DNA from: Kineosporia mesophila
GTDB taxonomy: Bacteria; Actinomycetota; Actinomycetes; Actinomycetales; Kineosporiaceae
Length of the DNA stretch: 64,000 nucleotides
Assembly (NCBI RefSeq): GCF_021129235.1
Contig: NZ_JAJOMA010000032.1
Span: forward strand, 1 to 64,000
Direction of reading: 5' to 3'
Part shown: positions 1 to 7,501 of the stretch, in pieces
Position numbering within the stretch: position 1 is the stretch's first letter
Layout of the letters: every line of letters starts with the position of its first letter
Program-made: the position numbers and the translations under genes
The notes under the pieces: model-generated
Told to the model about the DNA's origin: nothing
Seen by the model: only the letters and a program-made list of their open reading frames with translations
Databases searched by the model: none

Positions 1-1862
1 GGAGGGGGGGGGGGGGGGGGGGGGGGGGTGGGGGTCGGGGTGCTACCGCCTCCGCCTCCGTACACCGGCGTGGGCCACGGGCCGCAGAACGGTGTGCTGG
101 TGAGCCAGTTGCCGTTACCGCCCTGGTCGATGATGGTGAAATTGGCTCCGGTGCAGCTGTACACCGGGTTCGGGGCACCGATACCGGTGGCGGTGACGTT
201 CTTGAACGAGGCCGATCCCGGACTCTGGATCTGCAGGGCGAACGTTCCGGTGCCGTCGATCTTCACATTGGTGAAGTGCACTCCGGAGGTGCTGCCCTCG
301 ATGAACTGGATCGCCTCGTAGGAAGAGTCGAGGATGTCCGTGTCATGGACATTGATCGTGGCGTTGATTGGCTCGTTCAGGCCGTTGAACCAGACCGCAC
401 CGACCCCGAAGTTCCAGTTGTAGTCCGAGTTCCCGGCCCGGATCAGGGTGTTCTCGCCGATGTCGAACGTGCCCTGTACCGCGGTCGCGCCCTGCACGCC
501 CGGATACCGGTTGCCGACGTGGATACCGCCGCCGTTCGTGACGGTGTCCGAGACCACGTTCTTCGTCACCGAGATGTTCTCGCCGCCGTAGATCGCGATG
601 TTGTTGGCCAGGATCGGGGCCACGACCGTATTGCTGGTGAAGGCGTTGTTCTGGTTGTCGTTCGTCTCGGCCCACATCGCCAGGCCGTCGTCCCCGGTGT
701 TGCGCACGAACGTGTTCTGCACGGAGGAATTGGTGACGCCCTGGTGGAAGTTCACACCGTCGGCGGTCTGGTCGAGGATACGGCTGTTCTTGATCACGAA
801 GTTCGTCATCGGGCCGTCCATCCAGGCCCCGACCTTGTTGTGCTGCATCCAGACGTTGTCGACGGTGGAGTTGCTCATGGCCCCACCGATCGCGTTCACC
901 TGGTCGTTGTCGTTACGCTCCTTGACCTCGCCGAGGATGGCGAAGTTCTTCAGCGTGACGCCCGTGCTCGGCCCGCCGTCGGCGACGTACTTCCCGTACA
1001 GCCCGACCCCGGCACCCGTCAGCACGCTGTACCAGGGACCGGCCCCGGCCACCGTCACGTTGTTCACCACGATGTGCCCGGTGACCTTGAACCGGCCCTC
1101 CGGAATCCACACCGTCTTGCCCTGAGCCGCACCATCATTCACCGCCTTCTGGATGGCGCTGGTGGCGTCGGCCGCGCCGGTCGGGTCGGCGCCGTAGGCC
1201 GTGGCCACGTTCAGCGAACCGGCCGGGGCCGTACCCGCCGCGCCCACCTGCTCGAAGTCGGCCAGGTCGATGGTGAACGTCGGTGAGGCGCTGACCGAGG
1301 TGACACGCACCCGCACCGTGGTACCGGCGGCCAGCGTGCTGGAGAACTTCGTGCGGACCTCGTCGTAGAAGTGGTGCGGATTGCTGCCCGGTGAGTTACT
1401 GAACGGGTATCCGCCGTAATACCAGCCGTAGCGCGAGGTCACGGGCAGGTCGGTGAGCTTCTGGCCGCCGCTCTCGATCGCCACGGTGGCGTCGCGGCCG
1501 GTGCCGGCGGCGTTGTCGGGCAGGCTGTAGCGCAGCACCATCGAGTTCGCGGCAGCGGGCAGGGTGAAGTCGACGTACTCCCCCACCGCGTCGAGCGTGA
1601 CCGCCCGGCGGCCCGAGGCCTCCGAGGGCAACTGCCCGTAGACGCGATCGGGACCGATGACCGTACCGTTCGTCGACGCGTCCTCCGCCTCGATCTCCTT
1701 GAACGGAACACTCGCCCCACGACCCGCGATGCCGATCGGCGAGAGCCCCGTGGCGCTCACCGACTTCCCCTCCGCGGCGCTCGCAGCCACGGTCGCCACT
1801 CCCGCAGCGAGAAGGAGGGCGGCTGAAACCGCGGCCGTGAGGCGTCGATTCGATCTCTTCAT
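1..1862 (-). CDS. Secreted GH87 alpha-1,3-glucanase (mutanase/mycodextranase type), C-terminus missing
   Basis: Reads from ATG at 1862 to the window edge (about 620 codons, partial). Residues 1-30 are a signal peptide (MKRSNRR, hydrophobic run, ASA-A). Residues ~55-190 look like a CBM6/35-type carbohydrate-binding beta-sandwich (IEAEDA start). The rest is a right-handed beta-helix. Motifs TADGVNFH and NTGDDGLAMW place Asp368, Asp391 and Asp392 at the same +23/+24 spacing as the three catalytic aspartates known for Bacillus GH87 enzymes, which supports the family call. It probably cleaves fungal-wall or dental-type alpha-1,3-glucan outside the cell. The last visible part is a GGGGGSTPTPT linker running into polyproline, so another binding domain probably follows beyond the edge. 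An AAGGAAG ribosome site precedes the start. Confidence 0.85.
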   Translation of the reverse strand, partial: MKRSNRRLTAAVSAALLLAAGVATVAASAAEGKSVSATGLSPIGIAGRGASVPFKEIEAEDASTNGTVIGPDRVYGQLPSEASGRRAVTLDAVGEYVDFTLPAAANSMVLRYSLPDNAAGTGRDATVAIESGGQKLTDLPVTSRYGWYYGGYPFSNSPGSNPHHFYDEVRTKFSSTLAAGTTVRVRVTSVSASPTFTIDLADFEQVGAAGTAPAGSLNVATAYGADPTGAADATSAIQKAVNDGAAQGKTVWIPEGRFKVTGHIVVNNVTVAGAGPWYSVLTGAGVGLYGKYVADGGPSTGVTLKNFAILGEVKERNDNDQVNAIGGAMSNSTVDNVWMQHNKVGAWMDGPMTNFVIKNSRILDQTADGVNFHQGVTNSSVQNTFVRNTGDDGLAMWAETNDNQNNAFTSNTVVAPILANNIAIYGGENISVTKNVVSDTVTNGGGIHVGNRYPGVQGATAVQGTFDIGENTLIRAGNSDYNWNFGVGAVWFNGLNEPINATINVHDTDILDSSYEAIQFIEGSTSGVHFTNVKIDGTGTFALQIQSPGSASFKNVTATGIGAPNPVYSCTGANFTIIDQGGNGNWLTSTPFCGPWPTPVYGGGGGSTPTPTPPPPPPPP

Positions 1863-2158
1863 GGCTGAACTTCCTTCACTTCGGGACTTCAGGGGTGCGG
1901 AGGCGCGGTCCGCAGTCACCGGTAGGCCGACCGTACCGATCGGCGCGAATCGGTCACAAGAAGTCTTGCGGTGAAAGAAGTTGAGCTACCGGACGCTCGG
2001 CTTTTCGTGCCTCCCCGGGCGACCGGCGGCCCGGCGCGGTGGTTTCGGGCGCCCAGCGGCACTTGTGTCCGGGAAGGCGGAATTGTGGACGTCGGCGAGC
2101 GTCGGTTTTACGAAAGTCCCGGGACGTGGGTGCAAGCCGTTTGCGCCGCAGCTGCTGC
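1863..2158. other. Intergenic region upstream of the GH87 gene
   Basis: About 340 bases lie between the GH87 start and the O-methyltransferase pseudogene stop. The part nearest 1862 must carry the GH87 promoter and ribosome site. I see no convincing coding frame on either strand and no clear operator palindrome in it. Confidence 0.5.
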
Positions 2159-2184
2159 GCGGCCGGGGTCCGGGCCCCGGCCGC
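2159..2184. terminator. GC-rich hairpin after the O-methyltransferase pseudogene
   Basis: A perfect 10-bp stem (GCGGCCGGGG / CCCCGGCCGC) with a 6-nt loop lies about 20 bp past the minus-strand stop at 2206. There is no T tract, as is common for actinomycete terminators. Confidence 0.5.
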
Positions 2185-2205
2185 CCCCGGCCTGGCGCCG
2201 AGCGG

Positions 2206-2639
2206 TCAGGCGGCCCCGCTGCTGATCGACATTCCCTCGGCCACCGGCAGGTTGACCCTCACGTAGCCGTTGGCCGGGTTCTCCACGTGGCTCAGGCACG
2301 CGGCCGCGGTGCCGAACGATGTGTCGTCGGCGATCACCGCAGCCCCCGGCGCCAACCGGTCTTCGGTCAGGTGCAGCACCGGTCCGCCACGGCGGCCGCC
2401 AGGTGGATGGTGGACAGGCCGTAGGAAGTACCGAACTCGACGACCGTGGTGGGACGCGCCGCCCGGGTGAGGGCGTACAGCAGCCGCCCACCCTCCGGTG
2501 AGATCGGCATGTAGGCGTCGGCCGGCGCATCGGCCCGCTCCGCCGGCGACATCGCGGCGATGTCCTGCCGCCGGGCCGGGGAACGGGGCTTCTTCCGGGC
2601 CTCCTCGGCCGGCGTGTACAGCTTCTCCAGCGTGGTCAC
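2206..2639 (-). pseudogene. O-methyltransferase pseudogene with internal deletion and frameshift
   Basis: From GTG 2639 the frame encodes the N-terminal part of a class I SAM-dependent O-methyltransferase (TTLEKLYTPAEEARKKP, then VVEFGTSYGLSTIHLAAAV, the SAM-binding motif I). At about 2385-2392 the homology jumps frame to VLHLTEDRLAPGAAVIADD ... NPANGYVRVNLPVAEG, the normal C-terminal end of the family, finishing at TGA 2206. The ~70 residues normally between, with the acidic SAM loop and the LLDGAK metal-binding strand, are absent. The total is ~143 residues against ~220 usual. It could not methylate. It follows IclR on the same strand, so it may have been transcribed with it. Confidence 0.75.
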
Positions 2640-2689
2640 GGTGCGGGGCGAGGTCAGAGTCTTCGTGCGCAATGCTGACCCGGCCGATC

Positions 2690-3337
2690 TCAACGAGTCC
2701 GGTGAGCAGCCTGGGCGAGACGACGGCCGATCGCCTCCACCTCCACGTCGGCGCCGGTCAGGTAGACGACGGCCAGGGCGGCCGGTGGCTGGCCCGGGAC
2801 CTCGAGGGGTACGGCGACGCAGGAGAGCCCCGGGATCACCTCGCCGTGGCTGGTCTCGTAGAACCGTTCACCCGGCACCCGCGTCACCAGCCGGCGGACC
2901 GCGCGCCCCGGAGCACCCTGGTCGAGGGGATGACGGGTGCCGGGCCGCTGGGCGACGGCCGCGAACGCGGCCCGCGGCTCCACGCTGACCAGGGTCACGG
3001 CCTCGTTCTGGTCGAGGACGACGAGGAAGGCGGTCATGCCCAGCTCGTGGGCCAGGGTGGTGAGCTCGGGCAGCGCCGCCGTCTGCAGGTCGCGCGAGAC
3101 GTTACGGGCCAGGGTGGCCAGCCCGGCGCCGAGTTTCAGGTCACCGGCCGGGTCTCGGCTCACCAGCCCGTGACCTTCGAGAGTGCGCACGATCCGGTAC
3201 ACGATCGAGCGGTGCAGCCCGAGCCGGGCCGCCAGCTGGCCGATGGACAGCGCTGTGTCGGCCCCGGCCAGCACCTCGAGCGCCGTGATGCCCCGCGAAA
3301 GGGTCTGCAGCGGGGCTGCCGCACTGCCGTCCGTCAC
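2690..3337 (-). CDS. IclR-family transcriptional regulator of the adjacent aromatic operon
   Basis: 215 residues. The N-terminal winged helix-turn-helix (about residues 10-70; LSIGQLAARLGLHRSIVYRIV) is followed by a shortened IclR effector-binding domain (GMTAFLVVLDQNEAVTLVSVEP ... GLSCVAVPLEVPG). It is transcribed divergently from the homoprotocatechuate operon, 117 bp from that operon's likely start, with two palindromes between them. IclR proteins beside aromatic operons (PcaR, PobR, HpaR-like roles) usually sense the substrate and also control their own promoter. The C-terminus is shorter than the ~250-residue norm. The effector cannot be told from sequence. Confidence 0.85.
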   Translation of the reverse strand: MTDGSAAAPLQTLSRGITALEVLAGADTALSIGQLAARLGLHRSIVYRIVRTLEGHGLVSRDPAGDLKLGAGLATLARNVSRDLQTAALPELTTLAHELGMTAFLVVLDQNEAVTLVSVEPRAAFAAVAQRPGTRHPLDQGAPGRAVRRLVTRVPGERFYETSHGEVIPGLSCVAVPLEVPGQPPAALAVVYLTGADVEVEAIGRRLAQAAHRTR

Positions 3338-3396
3338 CAGAACTCCTCATATCCCTTGCGCCGCGTTCGCGCGAAACATACCGTTCCCGCATCAGC

Positions 3397-3429
3397 CCGA
3401 TAATCGGTCTACGTGTTCGATTATAGAAC
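3397..3429. promoter_or_regulatory. Two palindromes, probable IclR operators
   Basis: CCGATAATCGG at 3397-3407 is a perfect 11-bp palindrome. GTTCGATTATAGAAC at 3415-3429 has GTTC/GAAC arms and resembles the GTTCGATAATCGCAC-type sites known for PcaR/PobR IclR proteins. Both sit between the divergent regulator and catabolic operon. The second overlaps the upstream GTG at 3413, which argues that the monooxygenase starts downstream of it. Confidence 0.6.
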
Positions 3430-3454
3430 GTGCCAATGGCGGCAGGGGGTTCTG

Positions 3455-5257
3455 GTGCAGTTCCATGACAGCGGCTACGTGTCGGGCGACCCCCGGGTGC
3501 AGCCCGCCGCGGGACCGGCCCGTCCGGTCGAGCTGCCCGATCGGGTCGACGCGCTGATCGTGGGAGCCGGGCCGGCCGGGATGGCGGCCTTCGCCCAGCT
3601 CTCCCAGTTCCCGCAGGTGAGCACGCGTCTCATCGAACGCCGGCCGGGTCGCCTGGAGATCGGGCAGGCCGACGGGTTGCAGGCCCGCAGCATCGAGTCG
3701 TTCCAGGCCTTCGGCTTCGCGCAGCGCCTGGTCGAAGAGGCCTACCGCATCTACTCGATGGCGTTCTGGCGCCCCTCCCCGCAGGAGCCGACCCACATCG
3801 TCCGCACCGGCCTGGTTCCTGACGATCCCTCGGGCATCAGCGAGTTCCCGCACCTGATCCTCAACCAGGCAAGGGTTCTCGACTACTTCGCCGAGTTCGC
3901 CGCACACTCCCCCGGCCGGGCCGCGCCCGACTACGGCGTGGAGTTCCTCGGGCTCGAGGTGACCGGCGACGCCGACCACCCGGTTCGCGTGGACGTTCGC
4001 CACCGGACCGGTCCGCGGCAGGGTGAGCGGCACAGCATCCGGGCGAAGTACGTGGTCGGCTGCGACGGCGCCCGCAGCCGGGTGCGCGAGGCGATCGGGC
4101 GCCGGCTGGTGGGCCAGGACGCCCTGCACGCGTGGGGTGTCATGGATGTGCTGGCCGAGACCGACTTCCCCGACTTCCGCACCAAGTGCGCGATCCAGTC
4201 GCACGACGGCGGCAACATCCTGCTCATCCCCCGCGAGGGCGGCTACCTCACCCGGTTCTACGTCGACCTCGGCGAGGTGCCCGAGAACGGCGACCACGAC
4301 GTCCGTTCGACCTCGCTGGAGACCATCGTCGCCCGGGCCGGCCGGATCCTGCACCCGTACTCCCTCGACGTGCGCGACGTGCCCTGGTGGAGCGTGTACG
4401 AGGTCGGGCACCGGCTCACCGACCGGTTCGACGACGTGTACGAGAGGGGACGAGAGCCGCGGGTCTTCATCGCCGGCGATGCCTGTCACACGCACAGCGC
4501 CAAGGCCGGCCAGGGCATGAACGTCTCGATCCAGGACGGGTGGAACATCGCCTGGAAGCTCGGGCTCGTGCTGGACGGCCGGGCCCGGAAGAGCCTGCTC
4601 GGCACCTATTCGGCCGAGCGTCAGGTGGTGGCGCAGAACCTCATCACCTTCGACCAGGAATGGTCGTCGCTCATGGCCACCCCGGCGCAGAACCTGCCCG
4701 GTCCCACGTACCTGGAGGACTTCTACGTGCGGACCTTCGAGTTCCCCGCCGGTTTCATGACCCGGTACGAGCCGTCGATGCTCATCGCGGAGCCGGTGTA
4801 CCAGTCACTGGCGCCCGGCTTCCCGATCGGCAAACGCTTCCGGTCAGCCTGGGTGCACCGGGTCAGCGACACCACCCCGGTCCAGCTCGGGCACCACGCG
4901 CGGGCCGACGGACGATGGCGCATCTACGTCTTCGCCGGTCCGCACGGCGAGGTGGGCGAGCCGGAAAAGCTCGGCCACCAGGCCTCCTTCGACCTCAAAG
5001 TGATTTACCAGCAGCCCTTCGGTGAAGTCGACCTGCGCCGCGTGCCCGCGGTTTTCCGGCCGCGGGGCGGGCCGTTCCGGCTGACCGACTGGGAGAAGGT
5101 CCACGCCACCGGGCCGGAGCACGACATCTTCGCCGAGCGGGAGATCAGCCGCGACGGCGCCGTGGTCGTGGTCCGCCCCGACCAGTACGTGGCCCACGTG
5201 CTGCCCCTGACCGCCCACGACGAACTGCGCCACTTCTTCGACGGCATCTTCCTCTGA
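3455..5257 (+). CDS. FAD-dependent aromatic hydroxylase (phenol 2-monooxygenase / 3-hydroxybenzoate 4-monooxygenase type)
   Basis: 600 residues from GTG 3455, chosen because AGGGGG lies 6 nt before it and VQFHDSGYVSGDPR is the usual N-terminus of this family. GTG 3413 is an alternative start but lies inside an operator. Class A flavoprotein monooxygenase: GAGPAG (residues 37-42) binds FAD, VVGCDGARS (Asp204) is the DG motif, AGDACHTHSAKAGQGMN (Asp342) is the GD motif. Residues ~430-600 form the thioredoxin-like dimer domain of PheA/MobA enzymes. As first gene of a homoprotocatechuate meta-cleavage operon it probably makes the catechol ring substrate, for example by hydroxylating a hydroxyphenylacetate. 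The two-component HpaBC hydroxylase is absent. The exact substrate is inferred. Confidence 0.85.
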   Translation: MQFHDSGYVSGDPRVQPAAGPARPVELPDRVDALIVGAGPAGMAAFAQLSQFPQVSTRLIERRPGRLEIGQADGLQARSIESFQAFGFAQRLVEEAYRIYSMAFWRPSPQEPTHIVRTGLVPDDPSGISEFPHLILNQARVLDYFAEFAAHSPGRAAPDYGVEFLGLEVTGDADHPVRVDVRHRTGPRQGERHSIRAKYVVGCDGARSRVREAIGRRLVGQDALHAWGVMDVLAETDFPDFRTKCAIQSHDGGNILLIPREGGYLTRFYVDLGEVPENGDHDVRSTSLETIVARAGRILHPYSLDVRDVPWWSVYEVGHRLTDRFDDVYERGREPRVFIAGDACHTHSAKAGQGMNVSIQDGWNIAWKLGLVLDGRARKSLLGTYSAERQVVAQNLITFDQEWSSLMATPAQNLPGPTYLEDFYVRTFEFPAGFMTRYEPSMLIAEPVYQSLAPGFPIGKRFRSAWVHRVSDTTPVQLGHHARADGRWRIYVFAGPHGEVGEPEKLGHQASFDLKVIYQQPFGEVDLRRVPAVFRPRGGPFRLTDWEKVHATGPEHDIFAEREISRDGAVVVVRPDQYVAHVLPLTAHDELRHFFDGIFL

Positions 5258-5272
5258 CCCCAGGAGTTCCGC

Positions 5273-6058
5273 TTGCTGAACGCCCAGCACATCGAGGCGA
5301 TCGCCGACGAGCTCGTCCAGGCCGACCGTGACCGCACCACCGTGCCCCTGCTGAGCGCCCGTCATCCCGGGATGGGGATCGAGGACGCCTATGCGGTGCA
5401 GGCTCTCTGGGCCCGGCGGCGCATCGAGCAAGGGCATCGCGTGGTCGGTCACAAGATCGGCCTGACCTCCAAGGCCATGCAGGCGGCGACCGGCATCACC
5501 GAACCCGACTACGGCGTCATCTTCGACGACCGGGTGCTGGAGAACGGCACCGGCGTGCCGTTCTCGGACTACTCGAACGTGCGCATCGAGGTGGAGCTGG
5601 CCTTCGTGCTCGCCGAACCCCTGACCGGTCCGGGCTGCACCCTGTTCGACGTGCTCGCCGCGACCCGCTACGTGGTGCCCGCCCTGGAGATCCTGAACTC
5701 CCACATCGCTCTTGAGGGCCGCACCGTCGTCGACACGATCAGCGACAACGCCGCCCTGGGCGCCGTCGTGCTGGGGGGCCGGCCCGTCGCCGTCGACGCC
5801 GTCGACCTGCGCTGGGTCGCCGCCCTGCTGTACCGCAACCAGACCGTCGAGGAGACCGGAGTCTCCGCGGGCGTCCTCAATCATCCGGCGACCGGGGTGG
5901 CGTGGCTGGCCGACAAGCTGCACCAGCACGGAACCTTCCTCGCCGCGGGCGAGATCGTGCTGTCCGGGTCGTTCACCCGGCCGCTGTGGGTCGAGCGCGG
6001 CGACACGATCCACGCCGACTACGGAAGCCTGGGGGCGATCACGTGCCGCTTCGAGTAG
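5273..6058 (+). CDS. hpaH: 2-oxo-hept-4-ene-1,7-dioate hydratase (HpaH/HpcG)
   Basis: 261 residues from TTG 5273, with AGGAG upstream and 15 bp after the monooxygenase. Family signatures are [12 protein letters not shown] near residues 60-72, the metal-binding IEVELAF (Glu106, Glu108) and [12 protein letters not shown]. The enzyme hydrates 2-oxo-hept-4-ene-1,7-dioate to 4-hydroxy-2-oxoheptane-1,7-dioate, the last step before aldol cleavage in homoprotocatechuate breakdown. Its 3' end overlaps the next gene by 16 bp, so translation is coupled. Confidence 0.9.
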   Translation: MLNAQHIEAIADELVQADRDRTTVPLLSARHPGMGIEDAYAVQALWARRRIEQGHRVVGHKIGLTSKAMQAATGITEPDYGVIFDDRVLENGTGVPFSDYSNVRIEVELAFVLAEPLTGPGCTLFDVLAATRYVVPALEILNSHIALEGRTVVDTISDNAALGAVVLGGRPVAVDAVDLRWVAALLYRNQTVEETGVSAGVLNHPATGVAWLADKLHQHGTFLAAGEIVLSGSFTRPLWVERGDTIHADYGSLGAITCRFE

Positions 6059-7476
6059 ACGGGCTGCCGCGCCCGGGCAAGATCGTCGCCGTCCATCTGA
6101 ACTACCCTTCCCGGGTCGCGCAACGCGGACGCCGGCCCGCGCACCCGTCGTACTTCCTCAAACCCACCACCTCGCTGGCGGTCAGTGGTGACGTGATCGA
6201 GCGCCCGGCCGGCACCGAACTGCTCGCCTACGAAGGCGAGATCGCCCTCCTCATCGGCCGCACCGCGCGCCGGGTCACCCCGGAACAGGGCTGGGCCGCC
6301 GTATCCGGTGTCACGGCCGCGAACGACTGGGGTGTCTACGATCTGCGGACCGTCGATGCGGGATCGAACCTGCGCAACAAGGGCGGTGACGGATTCACCC
6401 CGCTCGGGCCCGGCGTCATCCCGGCCCGGGACGTCGACCCGGCGGCCCTGCGGGTGCGCACGTGGGTCGACGGCCGTCTCGTGCAGGACGACACCACGGC
6501 CGAACTTCTCTTCCCCTTCGGCCTTCTCGTCGCCGACCTGTCCCAGCTGATCACGCTGGAGCCCGGTGACGTGATCCTGACCGGCACCCCCGCCGGATCG
6601 TCCGTCGCGGTGCCCGGCGAGACGGTCGAGGTCGAGGTGGACGTGCCCGGTGGGCCTTCCAGCGGTCGCCTGGTGACGCACGTGGTCGAGGGCACGGTGC
6701 CGTTCGCCGGCTACGGGGCGCAGCCGTCGGTGGACGACCGGCAGCGCGCGCAGGCCTGGGGTACGGCGCCGGAACCAGTTCTCACCGACGAATTGAGGAC
6801 GCTTCTGGGCGGGGTGGCCGTCGCCACCCTGAGTTCTCAGTTGCGCGGGCGAGGGTATCCGCACGCCACCATCGACGGGGTGCACCCCCTCGTGCCCGGC
6901 ACCCGGATGATCGGCACGGCCCGCACCCTGCGGTTCGTCGCCCACCGGCCCGACCTGTTCCAGGAGCACGGCGGTGGGTACAACGCCCAGAAAAGAGCTT
7001 TCGACTCATTGAAGCCAGGCGAGGTGCTGGTGATCGAGGCCCGGGGGGACGCCACGGCGGGCACGGTCGGCGACATCCTCGCCCTGCGGGCCCAGACCCT
7101 GGGGGCCGCCGGGATCGTCACCGACGGCGCCGTGCGCGACAGCACCGCGGTCGCCGGGCTCGGCCTGCCCACGTTCGCCGCCGGATCGCATCCCTCGGTG
7201 CTCGGGCGGCGTCACGTGCCCTGGGAGACCGACGTGGGCGTCACCTGCGGCGGGGCGGCGGTCGTGCCCGGTGACGTACTGATCGGGGACGACGACGGCG
7301 TGGTGGTCGTCCCGGCGCACCTTCTCGACGAGATCACCCGGGCGGCCGTGGAGCAGGAGGCCCAGGACACCTGGGTCGCGGCCCGGATCGCCGAGGGACA
7401 CCCGGTCGACGGCCTGTTCCCCCCGAACACCGCCTGGCTGGAGAGGTACCAGGCGTCCCGCACCCAAGACCCCTGA
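6043..7476 (+). CDS. Fusion of HpaG-type FAH isomerase/decarboxylase with an RraA-like domain
   Basis: 477 residues from GTG 6043, overlapping hpaH by 16 bp. Residues ~10-220 are a fumarylacetoacetate-hydrolase fold with the metal ligands Glu64, Glu66 and Asp95 (YEGEIALL, NDWGVYDLR) and TGTPAGSS near the active site: the HpaG decarboxylase/isomerase. Residues ~240-450 are RraA-like, with VTDGAVRDS (Arg365-Asp366) as in the HMG/CHA pyruvate aldolases. E. coli HpaG is two FAH domains; here the second is replaced. The operon has no hpaI, so the RraA half may cleave 4-hydroxy-2-oxoheptanedioate to pyruvate and succinate semialdehyde. Caution: the acid that follows Arg-Asp in characterised aldolases (RDxxE/D) is alanine here. 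Confidence 0.85.
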   Translation: MPLRVDGLPRPGKIVAVHLNYPSRVAQRGRRPAHPSYFLKPTTSLAVSGDVIERPAGTELLAYEGEIALLIGRTARRVTPEQGWAAVSGVTAANDWGVYDLRTVDAGSNLRNKGGDGFTPLGPGVIPARDVDPAALRVRTWVDGRLVQDDTTAELLFPFGLLVADLSQLITLEPGDVILTGTPAGSSVAVPGETVEVEVDVPGGPSSGRLVTHVVEGTVPFAGYGAQPSVDDRQRAQAWGTAPEPVLTDELRTLLGGVAVATLSSQLRGRGYPHATIDGVHPLVPGTRMIGTARTLRFVAHRPDLFQEHGGGYNAQKRAFDSLKPGEVLVIEARGDATAGTVGDILALRAQTLGAAGIVTDGAVRDSTAVAGLGLPTFAAGSHPSVLGRRHVPWETDVGVTCGGAAVVPGDVLIGDDDGVVVVPAHLLDEITRAAVEQEAQDTWVAARIAEGHPVDGLFPPNTAWLERYQASRTQDP

Positions 7477-7501
7477 CCCCGCCCCCGTCACAGGAGATCC
7501 C

